This document shows, in pieces, positions 35,365 through 44,899 of a stretch of DNA of 64,000 nucleotides. A program made the position numbers and the translations under genes. Position 1 is the first letter of the stretch; each line of letters starts with the position of its first letter. The stretch spans positions 1,612,001 through 1,676,000 of the forward strand of contig CBDIDH010000001.1 of NCBI GenBank assembly GCA_965277595.1, read 5' to 3'. The stretch is from CBDIDH01 sp965277595. Lineage in GTDB: Bacteria; Planctomycetota; Planctomycetia; Isosphaerales; Isosphaeraceae. Under the pieces are notes generated by a model. That model was given only the letters and a program-made list of their open reading frames with translations. It did no database searches and was not told the DNA's origin.

Positions 35365-36615
35365 ATGCGGGAGGTTCACGAGCAACTGGAGATTCTCGGT
35401 CGAGGCGTTGAGAAGGCGGTTCCCGAGGCCGATTTCGTCGAGAAGCTGCGCAGGTCCGCGCGCGAAGGGCTTCCCCTCCGGGTCAAATACGGGATCGACC
35501 CGACCGGCATCAGTGTGCACCTCGGCCACACCGTCCCACTCCGTAAACTCCGGCAGTTTCAGGACCTCGGGCATACCGCCGTCATCATCATCGGCAACTA
35601 CACGGCGCTCGTTGGCGACCCCTCCGGCCGCGACGAGACCCGCGCCTCGCTCACCGAGGCCCAGGTTACCGCCAATGCCCGGGATTATCTCCAACAGGTG
35701 GGCAAGATCATCGATTTATCACGCGCGGAGGTCCACCAGAATGGCGATTGGTTCTCGCGGTGGTCGTTTCTGAAGGTTCTCGACCTGACCCGCCAGATGA
35801 CCCTCTCGCAGATCTCCGCACGCGACGACTTCGCCAAGCGGATCGCCGCGGAAAAGCCCGTTTTCCTCCACGAATGCCTATACCCCTTGATGCAAGGCTG
35901 GGACTCCGTTGAGGTTCGGGCCGATATCGAGCTTGGAGGCACCGAGCAGCTTTTCAGTCTCCTTGTGGCGCGTGACCTTCAAATCTCTCAGAAGCAGAGC
36001 CCGCAAGTGGCCCTGACGATGCCCATTCTCGTCGGCACCGATGGCGTCCGACGCATGGGCAAGAGCCTTGGTAACTTCATCGGCGTCGCCGACGACCCGA
36101 ACAACATGTTCGGCAAGGTCATGAGCATTCCCGATGACGCGATGCGGCAATACTTTACGCTCTTAACCGATCTCCCGATGCCCGAGGTTGACCGCCTCCT
36201 CGGCGCCGAGGTCAACCCGCGCGATGCCAAGGAGACACTCGGCAAGGCGATCGTGACCCAGTACTGGTCCGCCGCCGAGGCCGATTCCGCCGCCGCCGAG
36301 TTCCGCCGTCGGAGCGATCGTCTGGACCCGCTCGAGGTTCCCGAAGTCGTGATCACGTCGGATCTTCTCGATTCCGAAGGTCGTATGGCCGCGCCTCGTT
36401 TGATCGTCCTTCTTGGTTTGGAATCCAGTACCTCGAACGCCCGCCGCGTGATCGAGCAGGGGGGCATGAACATTGGCCCCGACCGTACCCCCGTGACCGA
36501 GATCAAGGCCCTCTTGAACATTGAGGATGGCCTGATCGTTCGCGTCGGCAAGCGCAAAATCGCGCGCGTTTCTCTCCAGGATGCGGGCCCAGATCATGCC
36601 CGGGGAGTTTCCTGA
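35365..36615 (+). CDS. tyrS: Tyrosyl-tRNA synthetase
   Basis: 416 residues, class I synthetase that charges tRNA-Tyr. The HIGH-type motif is HLGHTVPLRKL, preceded by the tyrosine-site VKYGIDPTG. The KMSKS-type loop is RRMGKSLGNFIG. The C-terminal ~65 residues form an S4-like RNA-binding domain (NARRVIEQGGMNIG...VGKRKIARV). The ATG at 35365 is the first Met at the family-conserved N-terminus; the frame is open back to 35230 with low-quality sequence. Divergent from the CPBP protease gene; the following oxidoreductase gene begins 4 bp after its stop, so they may be co-transcribed. Confidence 0.95.
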   Translation: MREVHEQLEILGRGVEKAVPEADFVEKLRRSAREGLPLRVKYGIDPTGISVHLGHTVPLRKLRQFQDLGHTAVIIIGNYTALVGDPSGRDETRASLTEAQVTANARDYLQQVGKIIDLSRAEVHQNGDWFSRWSFLKVLDLTRQMTLSQISARDDFAKRIAAEKPVFLHECLYPLMQGWDSVEVRADIELGGTEQLFSLLVARDLQISQKQSPQVALTMPILVGTDGVRRMGKSLGNFIGVADDPNNMFGKVMSIPDDAMRQYFTLLTDLPMPEVDRLLGAEVNPRDAKETLGKAIVTQYWSAAEADSAAAEFRRRSDRLDPLEVPEVVITSDLLDSEGRMAAPRLIVLLGLESSTSNARRVIEQGGMNIGPDRTPVTEIKALLNIEDGLIVRVGKRKIARVSLQDAGPDHARGVS

Positions 36616-36619
36616 GATC

Positions 36620-37708
36620 ATGGCCAAACACGTCTTCGGAATTATCGGCTGCGGCATGATCGCCGAGTATCACGTCCGGGCGATACAGGAAATTCCCGGC
36701 GCCCGGGTCGCGGCCGTGTGCAATCGGCGGCCTGACCGCGCCGAGCGTATCGCCCAGCTTGTCGGCGACGACTGCCAGGTTTGCACCGACGTCGACGCCA
36801 TGCTTGCCCTTCCCGAGATCGACGTCGTCTCCATTTGCACCCCCAGTGGCGCTCACAAACTCCCCGCGGTCGCCGCGGCTCAGGCCGGCAAACACGTCGT
36901 CGTCGAAAAACCGCTGGAAATTACCCTGCCGCGCTGTGACGCGATTATTGAAGCCTGCGATTCGGCCGGCGTTCGCCTCTGCACGATCTTTCCCTCGCGC
37001 TATACCGAGGCCAATCAAACCTTGAAAACGGCGATCGACACCGGCCGGTTTGGTCGCCTGACGCTCGGCGATACCTATGTCAAGTGGTGGCGAACCCAGG
37101 AGTATTACGACTCGGGCGGTTGGCGAGGGACCTGGGAACTCGACGGCGGCGGCGCCCTCATGAACCAGGCCATTCATAACGTTGACCTGATTCAGTGGCT
37201 CATGGGCGACGTCGCATCCGTTCAGGCCCTGACCGCCACGCTTGCCCATGCTCGGATCGAGGTTGAGGATACGGCGGTCGCCATTCTTCGCTACAAGAAC
37301 GGCGCGCTCGGCGTGATCGAGGCGGGAACGGCGGTTTATCCCGGCCTTTTAAAGCGGACCGAGATTCACGGCGATCGCGGGTCGGCCCGGGTGGAGCAGG
37401 ACGACATCACGCTCTGGGAGTTTCAGGTCAAGGCCCCTTCGGATTCGGCCGTACATGCGGCGATGGCCCGATCGGCTGGTTTCTCGGCGGGGGCGAGCGA
37501 CCCTCGGGGGATCAGTCACGTTGGCCATCGCGATCAGCTTGCTGATTTTCTTCGAGCGATCGATGAGGACCAACCCGCTTTTGTCGACGGCCGCGAGGGG
37601 CGAAAATCGGTCGAGATCATCCGCGCGATCTATCAGTCGGCGGCGACTGGGCAATCCGTCTCGCTCCCCTTCGACGATCGCCCCAATCCGACAACGATCC
37701 TGGTCTAA
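36620..37708 (+). CDS. Gfo/Idh/MocA-family oxidoreductase
   Basis: 362 residues. The N-terminal NAD(P) fold starts FGIIGCGMIAEYHVRAI, followed by SICTPSGAHKLPA and the family core VVVEKPLEI (catalytic Lys in EKP). The C-terminal alpha/beta domain has GGGALMNQAIHNVDLIQWL with the conserved His. The family oxidises or reduces sugars, inositols and related polyols; substrate not readable. The ATG at 36620 was preferred over the in-frame upstream codon at 36581, which would overlap tyrS. Confidence 0.92.
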   Translation: MAKHVFGIIGCGMIAEYHVRAIQEIPGARVAAVCNRRPDRAERIAQLVGDDCQVCTDVDAMLALPEIDVVSICTPSGAHKLPAVAAAQAGKHVVVEKPLEITLPRCDAIIEACDSAGVRLCTIFPSRYTEANQTLKTAIDTGRFGRLTLGDTYVKWWRTQEYYDSGGWRGTWELDGGGALMNQAIHNVDLIQWLMGDVASVQALTATLAHARIEVEDTAVAILRYKNGALGVIEAGTAVYPGLLKRTEIHGDRGSARVEQDDITLWEFQVKAPSDSAVHAAMARSAGFSAGASDPRGISHVGHRDQLADFLRAIDEDQPAFVDGREGRKSVEIIRAIYQSAATGQSVSLPFDDRPNPTTILV

Positions 37709-37742
37709 TCCCTGAGTTTTCCGCGGTCAAAGGAGTGACCCT

Positions 37743-38681
37743 ATGGCCCGACCTCGACGCCGGAGCTTCGATTTTCTGGTCTATCTCGCCGCCCGACTGG
37801 TCGTCGGCCTTCTTCAGTTGCTGACGATTGAGCAATCGTATGCGCTCGCGCGACTCATGGCGCGCGCGATGTACCGGGTTGACCAACGCCATCGCGCCGT
37901 GGGGATGGAAAACCTCCGCTATGCCTTTGGCGATCGATATACCGAGGCCGAGCGGGATGGGATTGTTCGCGGGGTTTACGAGCATTTCTTCATGATGCTC
38001 ATGGAGATCCTTCACATCCCCCGCAAGCTTCACATGACGAACTGGCGGGAAAAAATCACGCTCGTCGGCCAGCAAGACGTGCTCGACCGACTGCTCGGCG
38101 GCGGCCCCTTGATCTTGCTTTCCGGGCATTTTGGGAACTGGGAGATGGCGGGATATCTCTTTGGTGTCTTTGGATTTCCGCCGAATTCCGTGGCGCGAAC
38201 GCTTGATAATCCTTACCTCGATCTGTTTCTTCGACGCTTTCGCGAGCGGACCGGGCAGAAGATGATTCCCAAGAACGGCGGGTACGACCAGATGCTCGAA
38301 GTTCTCCGCAACGGCGGAATTCTCTCGTTTCTGGCCGATCAGGATGCCGGTCAGCGCGGAATGTATGTGGACTTTTTCGGACGACCCGCGTCGACGCACA
38401 AGGCAATTGCCCTGCTCGCGATCGAGCACCGGGCACCGGTCGTCGTCGGCTACGCAAGGCGGGTTGGCCCCGGGTTTCGTTACGAGGTCGGCTGCGACGC
38501 GATCATCGAGCCCGAGGAATTCAACGGCACCGCCGACGATGCCCGCCTGCTCACCCAGCGCTATACCACCGCCCTCGAAACGATCATTCGACGGTCTCCC
38601 GAGCAATATCTCTGGCTTCATCGCCGCTGGAAGCATCAGCCAAAAGCTCGGGGCCTTCGTCTCGTTCCGACCGATGCCTGA
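37743..38681 (+). CDS. LpxL/HtrB-like lysophospholipid or lipid A acyltransferase
   Basis: 312 residues. There is an N-terminal hydrophobic segment, then the HX4D/E acyltransferase motif ILLSGHFGNWEMAG. LADQDAGQRGMYVDFFGRPAS and the C-terminal WLHRRWK motif follow, all characteristic of the LABLP lipid A biosynthesis acyltransferase family. These enzymes add secondary acyl chains to lipid A or related lipids at the inner membrane. Planctomycetes keep lipid A genes, so this fits. AAGGAG is visible upstream (37730-37735). The gene is in line with the Gfo/Idh gene (34-bp gap). Confidence 0.9.
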   Translation: MARPRRRSFDFLVYLAARLVVGLLQLLTIEQSYALARLMARAMYRVDQRHRAVGMENLRYAFGDRYTEAERDGIVRGVYEHFFMMLMEILHIPRKLHMTNWREKITLVGQQDVLDRLLGGGPLILLSGHFGNWEMAGYLFGVFGFPPNSVARTLDNPYLDLFLRRFRERTGQKMIPKNGGYDQMLEVLRNGGILSFLADQDAGQRGMYVDFFGRPASTHKAIALLAIEHRAPVVVGYARRVGPGFRYEVGCDAIIEPEEFNGTADDARLLTQRYTTALETIIRRSPEQYLWLHRRWKHQPKARGLRLVPTDA

Positions 38682-38733
38682 CGTTTCGGCTCCCGAATTG
38701 ACAACGCGTTCGCAACCTTCCTCGCGCCCGATC

Positions 38734-40260
38734 CTACTTCTGAAAAAGGTCCGCGACCGGAACGACCTTTACCGAGACATCGCGTAAAGGAAAGACCGAG
38801 ATGACCTTATCCTCGGCGAGGATCGTGTCGGGCGTGCCCTCGGTGTCGTAGGTGATGGGACTTGGAGCGTCGTTTCTGAGGATTTTCGCCAGGGATTCGG
38901 CATCGCGGGTCACGATGGCCACCTGAAAACCGGACGGGCGAAGATGGCGGCGAATGGCGGCGTTCACCTGCTCCAACGTCAGTTTGGGAAGCCGGCGAGC
39001 AAGTTCGGTGACGAGGTCGTCGCGATCGTAAAAGGTTCCGTCCATCGCGTAGCCGAGACGTCGGGAGAGTGTCTGAACCCAGAGCTTGCTGTAATTGAGA
39101 AGATAGGTGCGCGTCGCCTCGAAATCGTCGTGGGGAATTCCATCCTTGATAAGCCGGTCGACCTCCCAGAGCGCGGCGCGGAGGGCGAAAGCGGCCTTAT
39201 CGTGCGGAACAGGGCGAAGCCAGAGCGTGAATGCCTGACGACGACGCGGGTTGTTCGGCACGGGGAAGGTCGACGGCCCTTCTTGAATGAAGTCTTCAAT
39301 GTAAGAGTAATCGCCATAGTTCAGGCCACGCTTGGCCCGGAGGTCTTGCATCAGCTTACCGTTGAAGGTCCGATGCTCGCCCAGATACGAATTGGCCACC
39401 GCGAGCGCATAAAAATCATCGTCGTGCCGCGTCACGTCGATCGGGCAGCCGATCGAGAGTGCCGTGGACCCGGCGGGCTTGGCAACGATCGTGACCTCAA
39501 GTCCTTTCGGGGCTTTCGGTTCGGGCAAGGGAATCGGATGAAGGGGACGTGAGGGCAAGGCGGCGAGGCGTTCCTTGAGGGTGTTGAGCAAAGCCTCATC
39601 GGCCTGACCGGCGACGCCCAGAACCAGGGCCTCGCGGGTGTAATGATCGCGGTGAAATGCCTTGACGTCGTCAAGCGTGATCGACTTCAGACCCGCCACC
39701 GTGCCGACGTCGACGTGGCCGTACGGCTGGTTCCTGTACAGATTGACTTGAAGCGTCCACTTGCCCAGTTCCTCGTCGCCGCCCGACGGGAGGGTTTTGG
39801 TCAGGTCGTCGATCGCTTCATTTTTAAGCCGTGAGAAGTCTTCGGGGTCGAACCGGGGTCTGGTGAGCAGACCGGTGACGAGCGGGACGAAAGCGTCAAG
39901 ATTATCGTGATGCACCTCACCGCTGAAGACCGAGACCTCCTTGCGACAGGCACCCTTGAGGCCCGACGCCATCGGGTAAAAGCGTTCGAGAACCTGGTCG
40001 TAAGTCAGTTCGCCCGTACCCCCTTCGGCAATCATCGAGGCGGTCAGGGCGGCAAGTCCTTCCTTGCCGGCGGGGTCGTCTTGAGATCCGACCCGAAAGA
40101 CGAACCGGAAGGCGACGAGAGGGGTCGTTGGGGTCGGCAGAAAGGTCGTCGGCGGTTGGAAAGTTGGCTCGGCGGCCGTGGCGCGCGCGTTTAAAAAGGC
40201 GGTCAGGATCAGGAAGCCGGAGGCGGCCCGGACGATCGGTCGGGTGGGGTTCGAGATCAC
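38734..40260 (-). CDS. M16-family peptidase homologue lacking the zinc motif
   Basis: 508 residues with an N-terminal signal (GFLILTAFLNARATAAEP). The fold follows M16 peptidases: FRFVFRVGSQDDPAGKEGLAALTASMIAEGG at the place where active members have HxxEH, and a long MPP-like body with YGDYSYIEDF. Since HxxEH is absent, this is likely the non-catalytic partner subunit. The stop of the next upstream gene overlaps its ATG by 4 nt, so both subunits are made together, as in two-chain M16B enzymes. Confidence 0.88.
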   Translation of the reverse strand: MISNPTRPIVRAASGFLILTAFLNARATAAEPTFQPPTTFLPTPTTPLVAFRFVFRVGSQDDPAGKEGLAALTASMIAEGGTGELTYDQVLERFYPMASGLKGACRKEVSVFSGEVHHDNLDAFVPLVTGLLTRPRFDPEDFSRLKNEAIDDLTKTLPSGGDEELGKWTLQVNLYRNQPYGHVDVGTVAGLKSITLDDVKAFHRDHYTREALVLGVAGQADEALLNTLKERLAALPSRPLHPIPLPEPKAPKGLEVTIVAKPAGSTALSIGCPIDVTRHDDDFYALAVANSYLGEHRTFNGKLMQDLRAKRGLNYGDYSYIEDFIQEGPSTFPVPNNPRRRQAFTLWLRPVPHDKAAFALRAALWEVDRLIKDGIPHDDFEATRTYLLNYSKLWVQTLSRRLGYAMDGTFYDRDDLVTELARRLPKLTLEQVNAAIRRHLRPSGFQVAIVTRDAESLAKILRNDAPSPITYDTEGTPDTILAEDKVISVFPLRDVSVKVVPVADLFQK

Positions 40261-41591
40261 CGGGGGGTCTCCGACTGAAGGGTCACGACGGTCTGGTTCT
40301 CGGTCCGAAAATCACGCCCGGCGACTCGGCGGAGATCGGCCGGCTTGAGACGATCATAATTCTCATAGAGCGGGTTCAAGGCGTCGGGTCGGCCGGTCGT
40401 GGCGATCGACCCGCAGACGGCATGAGCCACGGCATCGGCGTTGTCGAGCGAGTTCGCGAAGGCATAGCGGAGGTGGGCCTTGATTCTGGCGAGGCGAAGG
40501 GGATGGATCTCGGTCTGGCCTGCCTCGGTCAGGGCCAACTCGATCCGTTGGCGCACCGCGGGCAAATCGTCGGCGTCTCGCACCCGTGCCACGATGGTAA
40601 AGAGACCAGGATCGCGCTTGTCCTCGGCCTCGGCCGAGAGAAGGTCGACCTTCTGCTCGTCGAGAACAAGTGCCTTGTAAAGCGGGCTTGTCTCGCCAAA
40701 GACCGCCTGAGCGAGCGCACCGAGCGCGGCGGTGTCGGGTTGACCGGGGTCGGCGGCCGGAATGTGGTAGCCGAGATAGAGGATCGGCGAGGTCGGTGTC
40801 GGCCATTTCAGAGTCGCCGAACGAGGAGCGCGTTGCGGCGGTTCCTCGGGGATCGTCACCGAGGCCGATCCGCGAGCCCAGCCGCCATATTCCTTGCGGA
40901 CAAGGTCAACGAGCTTGGGGTGATCGACGTCACCGGCGACGACCACCGTGCAATTCTCGGGGCGATACCAGCGGTCAAAAAAGGTCTTGCTATACGCATA
41001 TCGCGTCGGCATCGCCTTGACGTCGGCGAGAAAACCGATCGTCGTATGCTTGTACGTATGTTTCTCGTACGCCTGTTCCTGCATCGCCTCGTTCAACGAC
41101 ATGAAGGGCGAGGACGCCCCCTTGTTGTATTCGCCGAGCACGGCGCGGGCTTCTTTTTGAAATGCGGGCTCATCATATTTGAGGTTGCGGAACCGATCAG
41201 CCTCGATCTCCACGGCCTTCGCGAGCGCGCTTGAGGGGACCGTCATGTGATAACAGGTCCAATCATCCGTTGTGAACGCGTTGGCATTGGCGCCAAGTTG
41301 CTTGAGAACGTCGTTATAAGCCTCTTGCGAGTAGCGATCGGTCCCGCGAAACATCATGTGTTCAAAAAAGTGGGCAAACCCGGAAAGGCCGGTCTCGACC
41401 TCGTTTCTCGATCCCGCGCGGACGACAGTGTAATAGGCGATGATCCCCGGCGATTCAAAAGGCACCGAGATCACGGTCAGGCCATTTTCGAGCACTGTCT
41501 TTTGAATCTTGTAGGGAAAGACCGGTTCCGCTCCCAGCGACACCCCCAGGGTCATCCAGAGCGCCGAACAGATCCATGCGAAACGTCTCAT
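40257..41591 (-). CDS. M16-family zinc metallopeptidase (catalytic subunit)
   Basis: 444 residues with a signal peptide (RRFAWICSALWMTLGVSLGA). The inverted zinc motif is HFFEH (His74, Glu77, His78), followed by MMFRGTDRY, and the third ligand Glu lies in EIEADRFRNL. It is an exported peptidase that probably degrades or processes peptides together with the HxxEH-less neighbour. The ATG at 41591 marks the signal peptide; the frame is open for 50 more codons upstream but lacks signal character. Confidence 0.9.
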   Translation of the reverse strand: MRRFAWICSALWMTLGVSLGAEPVFPYKIQKTVLENGLTVISVPFESPGIIAYYTVVRAGSRNEVETGLSGFAHFFEHMMFRGTDRYSQEAYNDVLKQLGANANAFTTDDWTCYHMTVPSSALAKAVEIEADRFRNLKYDEPAFQKEARAVLGEYNKGASSPFMSLNEAMQEQAYEKHTYKHTTIGFLADVKAMPTRYAYSKTFFDRWYRPENCTVVVAGDVDHPKLVDLVRKEYGGWARGSASVTIPEEPPQRAPRSATLKWPTPTSPILYLGYHIPAADPGQPDTAALGALAQAVFGETSPLYKALVLDEQKVDLLSAEAEDKRDPGLFTIVARVRDADDLPAVRQRIELALTEAGQTEIHPLRLARIKAHLRYAFANSLDNADAVAHAVCGSIATTGRPDALNPLYENYDRLKPADLRRVAGRDFRTENQTVVTLQSETPR

Positions 41592-41676
41592 TGCCAGGCT
41601 CCCGAGCGGTCGAAGGGGCGTGGAGGCAAGTTCACGAACGAACGAGGGAACCGTGGACCGAAATCCTGGATGTGGT

Positions 41677-42735
41677 TCATTTTGAGACAAATTCGCGAGC
41701 CTGGCCGTTTGCGCCGATCCGCACAGTGAAGCGAGCGCCATCGGCCGCGATGGTCACCCGGATGAACTGGCCGCCGGCCGGGTCAGAATTGGCGATCAGG
41801 GCGGGATCGGTGTTGGATTCGGCGGGGGTCGCCGCGTTCTTGTGAAGCTGATAGGCCGCCTGAATCGACGGAATCGACTTCAGGAGGCGAACCGTCTTGG
41901 GATCGCCCCCTTTCTTCGGGCCGTTGTTCATCACAGTCACGGTCGGGGCGATCGTTCGGACGAGCGTCGGGTGATTGGAGTTGGGCGCGCCGTGGTGCGT
42001 CACCTGAAAGAGGTCGATCGGGCCGATCCGATCGACGGGGCAGACCAGGCGTTTCTCGATATTCCAGGTCAGGTCGCCGCAGTCGAGGAAGTCAAACGAT
42101 CCGAACCGGAACCGAAGCGCGAGGCTCCGGGCGTTGTCGCTGGGGTCGACGTCGAGGTCGGCCGGGGCCTCGGCGCAAAGTGGGTTCAACGGCCCGGTCG
42201 GTGCGTCGATCACCTGGCCGCCCGAAGCCAGAACCTGGGCCTGGATCTCACCTTGGAGCGGCAGGATGTTGCCCGCCTTGAGCGTCTGACGCTTGCCCGC
42301 GGAAGCCTTTCGATAGGCGATTCCAAGCGGGTCGGCAGGTCCGGGACCATCAGGATAGGCGTCTCGATCCCCCTTCGCGGCCGAAGGGTCGGGGAGGCCG
42401 CGATCCCAGAAGCGGCCGATCGGCAGGCGAGTCGTCAGGCCGGCGATTCCGCCGAAGTGGTCGGCGTGCCAGTGAGTTGTGATCAGATGGTCGATCCGAT
42501 CGAGACCGGCGACGTTTTTGACGACGTCTTCAATCCGCGCGGGGTCGCGGTCCTTTTCACCGGCCCAACCGGAATCGATGAGGATCGATTCTCTCTCGGG
42601 CGTGACGATCAACGTCGCCGCGCCCCCTTGAACATCGATGAAAAAGATCTCCAGCGTCTTCTTCTCGGGCGAAGCGCCAGTGAAGACGACCAGAAAACCC
42701 AGGGCGATCCAGGGAAGAGATCGACGGTCGCTCAT
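41677..42735 (-). CDS. ComEC-like MBL-fold hydrolase, exported
   Basis: 352 residues. A hydrophobic N-terminus (LPWIALGFLVVFTGAS) suggests export. The metallo-beta-lactamase motif is TTHWHADHFGG, preceded by FFIDVQGGAATLI and ILIDSGW, and followed by FLDCGDLTW and VTHHGAPNSNHP. This layout matches the MBL domain of ComEC/Rec2 and of related stand-alone phosphodiesterase-like proteins. Substrate unknown. It is not clearly linked to the M16 pair (85-bp gap, same strand). Confidence 0.85.
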   Translation of the reverse strand: MSDRRSLPWIALGFLVVFTGASPEKKTLEIFFIDVQGGAATLIVTPERESILIDSGWAGEKDRDPARIEDVVKNVAGLDRIDHLITTHWHADHFGGIAGLTTRLPIGRFWDRGLPDPSAAKGDRDAYPDGPGPADPLGIAYRKASAGKRQTLKAGNILPLQGEIQAQVLASGGQVIDAPTGPLNPLCAEAPADLDVDPSDNARSLALRFRFGSFDFLDCGDLTWNIEKRLVCPVDRIGPIDLFQVTHHGAPNSNHPTLVRTIAPTVTVMNNGPKKGGDPKTVRLLKSIPSIQAAYQLHKNAATPAESNTDPALIANSDPAGGQFIRVTIAADGARFTVRIGANGQAREFVSK

Positions 42736-42948
42736 GGTTGCGCCGGCTCCGGTCGTCAAGACAAGTCGTCATCCCGTTCCAGGATCGGCGATCTTAACCG
42801 CCTCGGGAAGGCGTTGCAAAGGGTCGGATCTCTCGCTGACAATTCCAGCGCGCATCGAGGAATAGCAAAACTTTTCCCAGAATCAGTCCAAAATTACGCC
42901 TTCGGAGCAGATTTTAAACCAAATATCTTTTAAATTGGCGTGTGTCAG

Positions 42949-42981
42949 GCAATCTTTTTGCTTAAATGGCAAAAAGATTGC
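42949..42981. promoter_or_regulatory. Perfect 13-bp inverted repeat upstream of the pseudo-receiver gene
   Basis: GCAATCTTTTTGC (42949-42961) and GCAAAAAGATTGC (42969-42981) are perfect complements around a 7-nt spacer. It lies in an AT-rich patch 54 bp before the ATG at 43036. No T-run follows on either strand, which argues against an intrinsic terminator. It could be a dimeric operator or a 5'-UTR hairpin. Confidence 0.65.
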
Positions 42982-43035
42982 AGGTTGAGCAACGGTAGGT
43001 GAACTTTCGCAGCTTGAATTTGCGGAGCGATTACG

Positions 43036-43479
43036 ATGACTGAAAAGGCCCTGCTTCTGATCTGTCCCGATCCGGTTCGGGCCGAGATGATCGTGGATCA
43101 TCTGAAGCGAGGGTTACCACGATGCGAGATCGATGTTGTGGCCGGAATCGATTCCCTTGAACAGCAAGGGTTTGCGCTTGCGATCGTCTGGATGGAGTCG
43201 GACCATGATTTTGGGTTACTGGCCGAGGCGCAACAGATCGGCGCGCGATTGGGTCGGCCGATCATGGCACTCGCGGCACATTATGATGTGGCCGTGGCCA
43301 TTCCTTGTTTCGGTCTGGGCGTGGCGGATTACCTAAGCCTCGCCGACCATCGTGATGCCCTTGTCCCGGTCGTTTCGACGTTGATCGCCGGGGACCTGTC
43401 CACGCATCCGATTTCTGATTCGGCCGGGCCGCTCCGACCAATTCGATCGACTCGGAAGCGATCAACCTTGCGCCGATGA
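43036..43479 (+). CDS. Pseudo-receiver-like protein
   Basis: 147 residues. The pattern of alternating hydrophobic strands (ALLLICPDP, FALAIVWMES, PIMALAAHYD, GVADYLSLADHRDALVPVVSTLI) follows a response-regulator receiver. However, the phospho-acceptor Asp position is occupied by Trp/Met (IVWME), and the Lys of the KP motif is replaced (YLSLAD). It is therefore probably a phosphorylation-independent receiver-like domain without an output domain. GGAG lies 8-9 bases before the ATG. The 3' end faces a secreted hypothetical gene. Other Rossmann-like small domains are possible. Confidence 0.65.
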   Translation: MTEKALLLICPDPVRAEMIVDHLKRGLPRCEIDVVAGIDSLEQQGFALAIVWMESDHDFGLLAEAQQIGARLGRPIMALAAHYDVAVAIPCFGLGVADYLSLADHRDALVPVVSTLIAGDLSTHPISDSAGPLRPIRSTRKRSTLRR

Positions 43480-43505
43480 GTACGAACGCATGGTCGCGCG
43501 TCAAG

Positions 43506-44375
43506 TCAACGGGCGGGCGACGCATGGTGGGCCGCCGTCTCGATTTCGGTTCGCAGGAGACGTTCGAATTCGGCGGGGCCGGCCGCGATTTTGGATGGAT
43601 CGATCAGCCAATCCTTGAGCTTCGCGGACGTTGCCAGACGTTGACCAGGCGGAAGAGATTGCATGGCGAAAGACCAGTTCATCGGAATCGTGCCCAAGAG
43701 GCGATCGGCCGCGACGTCAAGGCCACATTGGTAGATCAAGCCTGGAGTTAGGTGAAGCAATGATGTCGGCGCCGACCGCCGATCAGGGCGCCCGGCGAGC
43801 AACCAGAGATAGGTCTCAAGCCGTCCCGATCGCGGTTCGACGAGAAACGTATAGACGAGATAGACCTTCTGATGCGCCTCGCCCACCTTCAGGTCCGTGG
43901 GCGCGGCGAGAACGGCGAAGGTCGGCGTCCGGGCCACAAGACGCGCTTTTTTGAGCTCGTCTTCCGCGCGGCTGAGAACCTGTTTTTCCACAAAGCCGAG
44001 CGCCTCGGGGGGTGAATCGGGATTTCCCCCGGTGACGACGGCGTCGTGCCCGTCGGTCGGCATGCAGAGGCCCAGGCCGATCCGTTTCAGGTGATATCGG
44101 CCCGGGGCGTTGGGATCAGGGCGGACGTCGGCCAGCAAAATCGATCGAAAAAGCGTCGCCGTGGTCGCGGCAAATTCAGGAAGTGAGTCGAGATCACCCG
44201 AAACGACCTTTGGCAGCGCTTTCAAAACGAGGTTGCTCCAGTCTGCCGGAGCCTTCTGATCGACCTGAGTTCCGGGTCGCACAAGCACGAGTCCGGGCAG
44301 ATTTTCCTCGGCGGCGACTGCTGATTGGAAGAACACGCGGGTTACGGCCGTGACAGCCGTTGCCAGCCTGATCAT
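43506..44375 (-). CDS. Secreted hypothetical protein
   Basis: 289 residues starting with a signal peptide (IRLATAVTAVTRVFFQSAVAAEE). The mature part has beta-strand-rich stretches (LVLVRPGTQV, YHLKRIGLGLCMPTDGHDAV, VYLVYTFLVEPRSGRLETYLWLL) and ends with a helical segment. No catalytic motif or known family was recognised. An in-frame TTG at 44405 is an alternative start, but the Met at 44375 gives the best signal peptide. Confidence 0.7.
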   Translation of the reverse strand: MIRLATAVTAVTRVFFQSAVAAEENLPGLVLVRPGTQVDQKAPADWSNLVLKALPKVVSGDLDSLPEFAATTATLFRSILLADVRPDPNAPGRYHLKRIGLGLCMPTDGHDAVVTGGNPDSPPEALGFVEKQVLSRAEDELKKARLVARTPTFAVLAAPTDLKVGEAHQKVYLVYTFLVEPRSGRLETYLWLLAGRPDRRSAPTSLLHLTPGLIYQCGLDVAADRLLGTIPMNWSFAMQSLPPGQRLATSAKLKDWLIDPSKIAAGPAEFERLLRTEIETAAHHASPAR

Positions 44376-44899
44376 CGCCACGATCGGACAAGTTTGGCGA
44401 TTCAAAGATTAACTCCCCGCCTCACCGCAACGAACAGAACAGGGCAAGTCATCGAAGAAATTTTAGCGCGGTCGGGCGTTCATCCGAAATTTTCAGAATC
44501 ATGGCTAGTCGGATTTTTTCAGAAATCTCGCAACCCGTTGACTTTGGACATGCTGTGCCGACGATACCTAAATTTTGACTGGCGAATGCTTTCCATCGAT
44601 ACTCGCGGGATCAAACAGACTTGCGGTGCGAGGATACTTCATTCGCATTTTGAGATGGGGGTCAACAATGCCGATCCCACGCATGATTTTTCGTGTCAGA
44701 CGGAACCTCCCCACCATGACCTCGTAAGATGACCCTACCCCCCCGAACGAGCCCCGGATGTTCTAGCCTTTCCACGACGTTGACTTGATGCCACGCAAGC
44801 TGCGCAAACGCCATAATCCTTGTTGCCTACCAGTCTTGGAACTTCCGAAACATTCCGAAAACATTCTTTCCTTTAGCACTGTTCTCCATGACCCTCATT
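44376..44899. other. Intergenic region upstream of the lipid-synthase operon
   Basis: About 524 bp with lower GC than the surroundings. No gene is supported, although a plus-strand open frame runs to 44732. Visible elements: T-rich runs near 44512, and a direct repeat TTCCGAAACATTCCGAAAACATTC at 44843-44866, about 35 bp upstream of a -35-like hexamer at 44900. This region probably contains the operon's control sites. Confidence 0.55.

Noticed and set aside
40128..42933. Long plus-strand frames antisense to the M16 and MBL genes
   Set aside because: The minus-strand genes carry HFFEH and HWHADH motifs and coupled starts; the plus frames have no domains.
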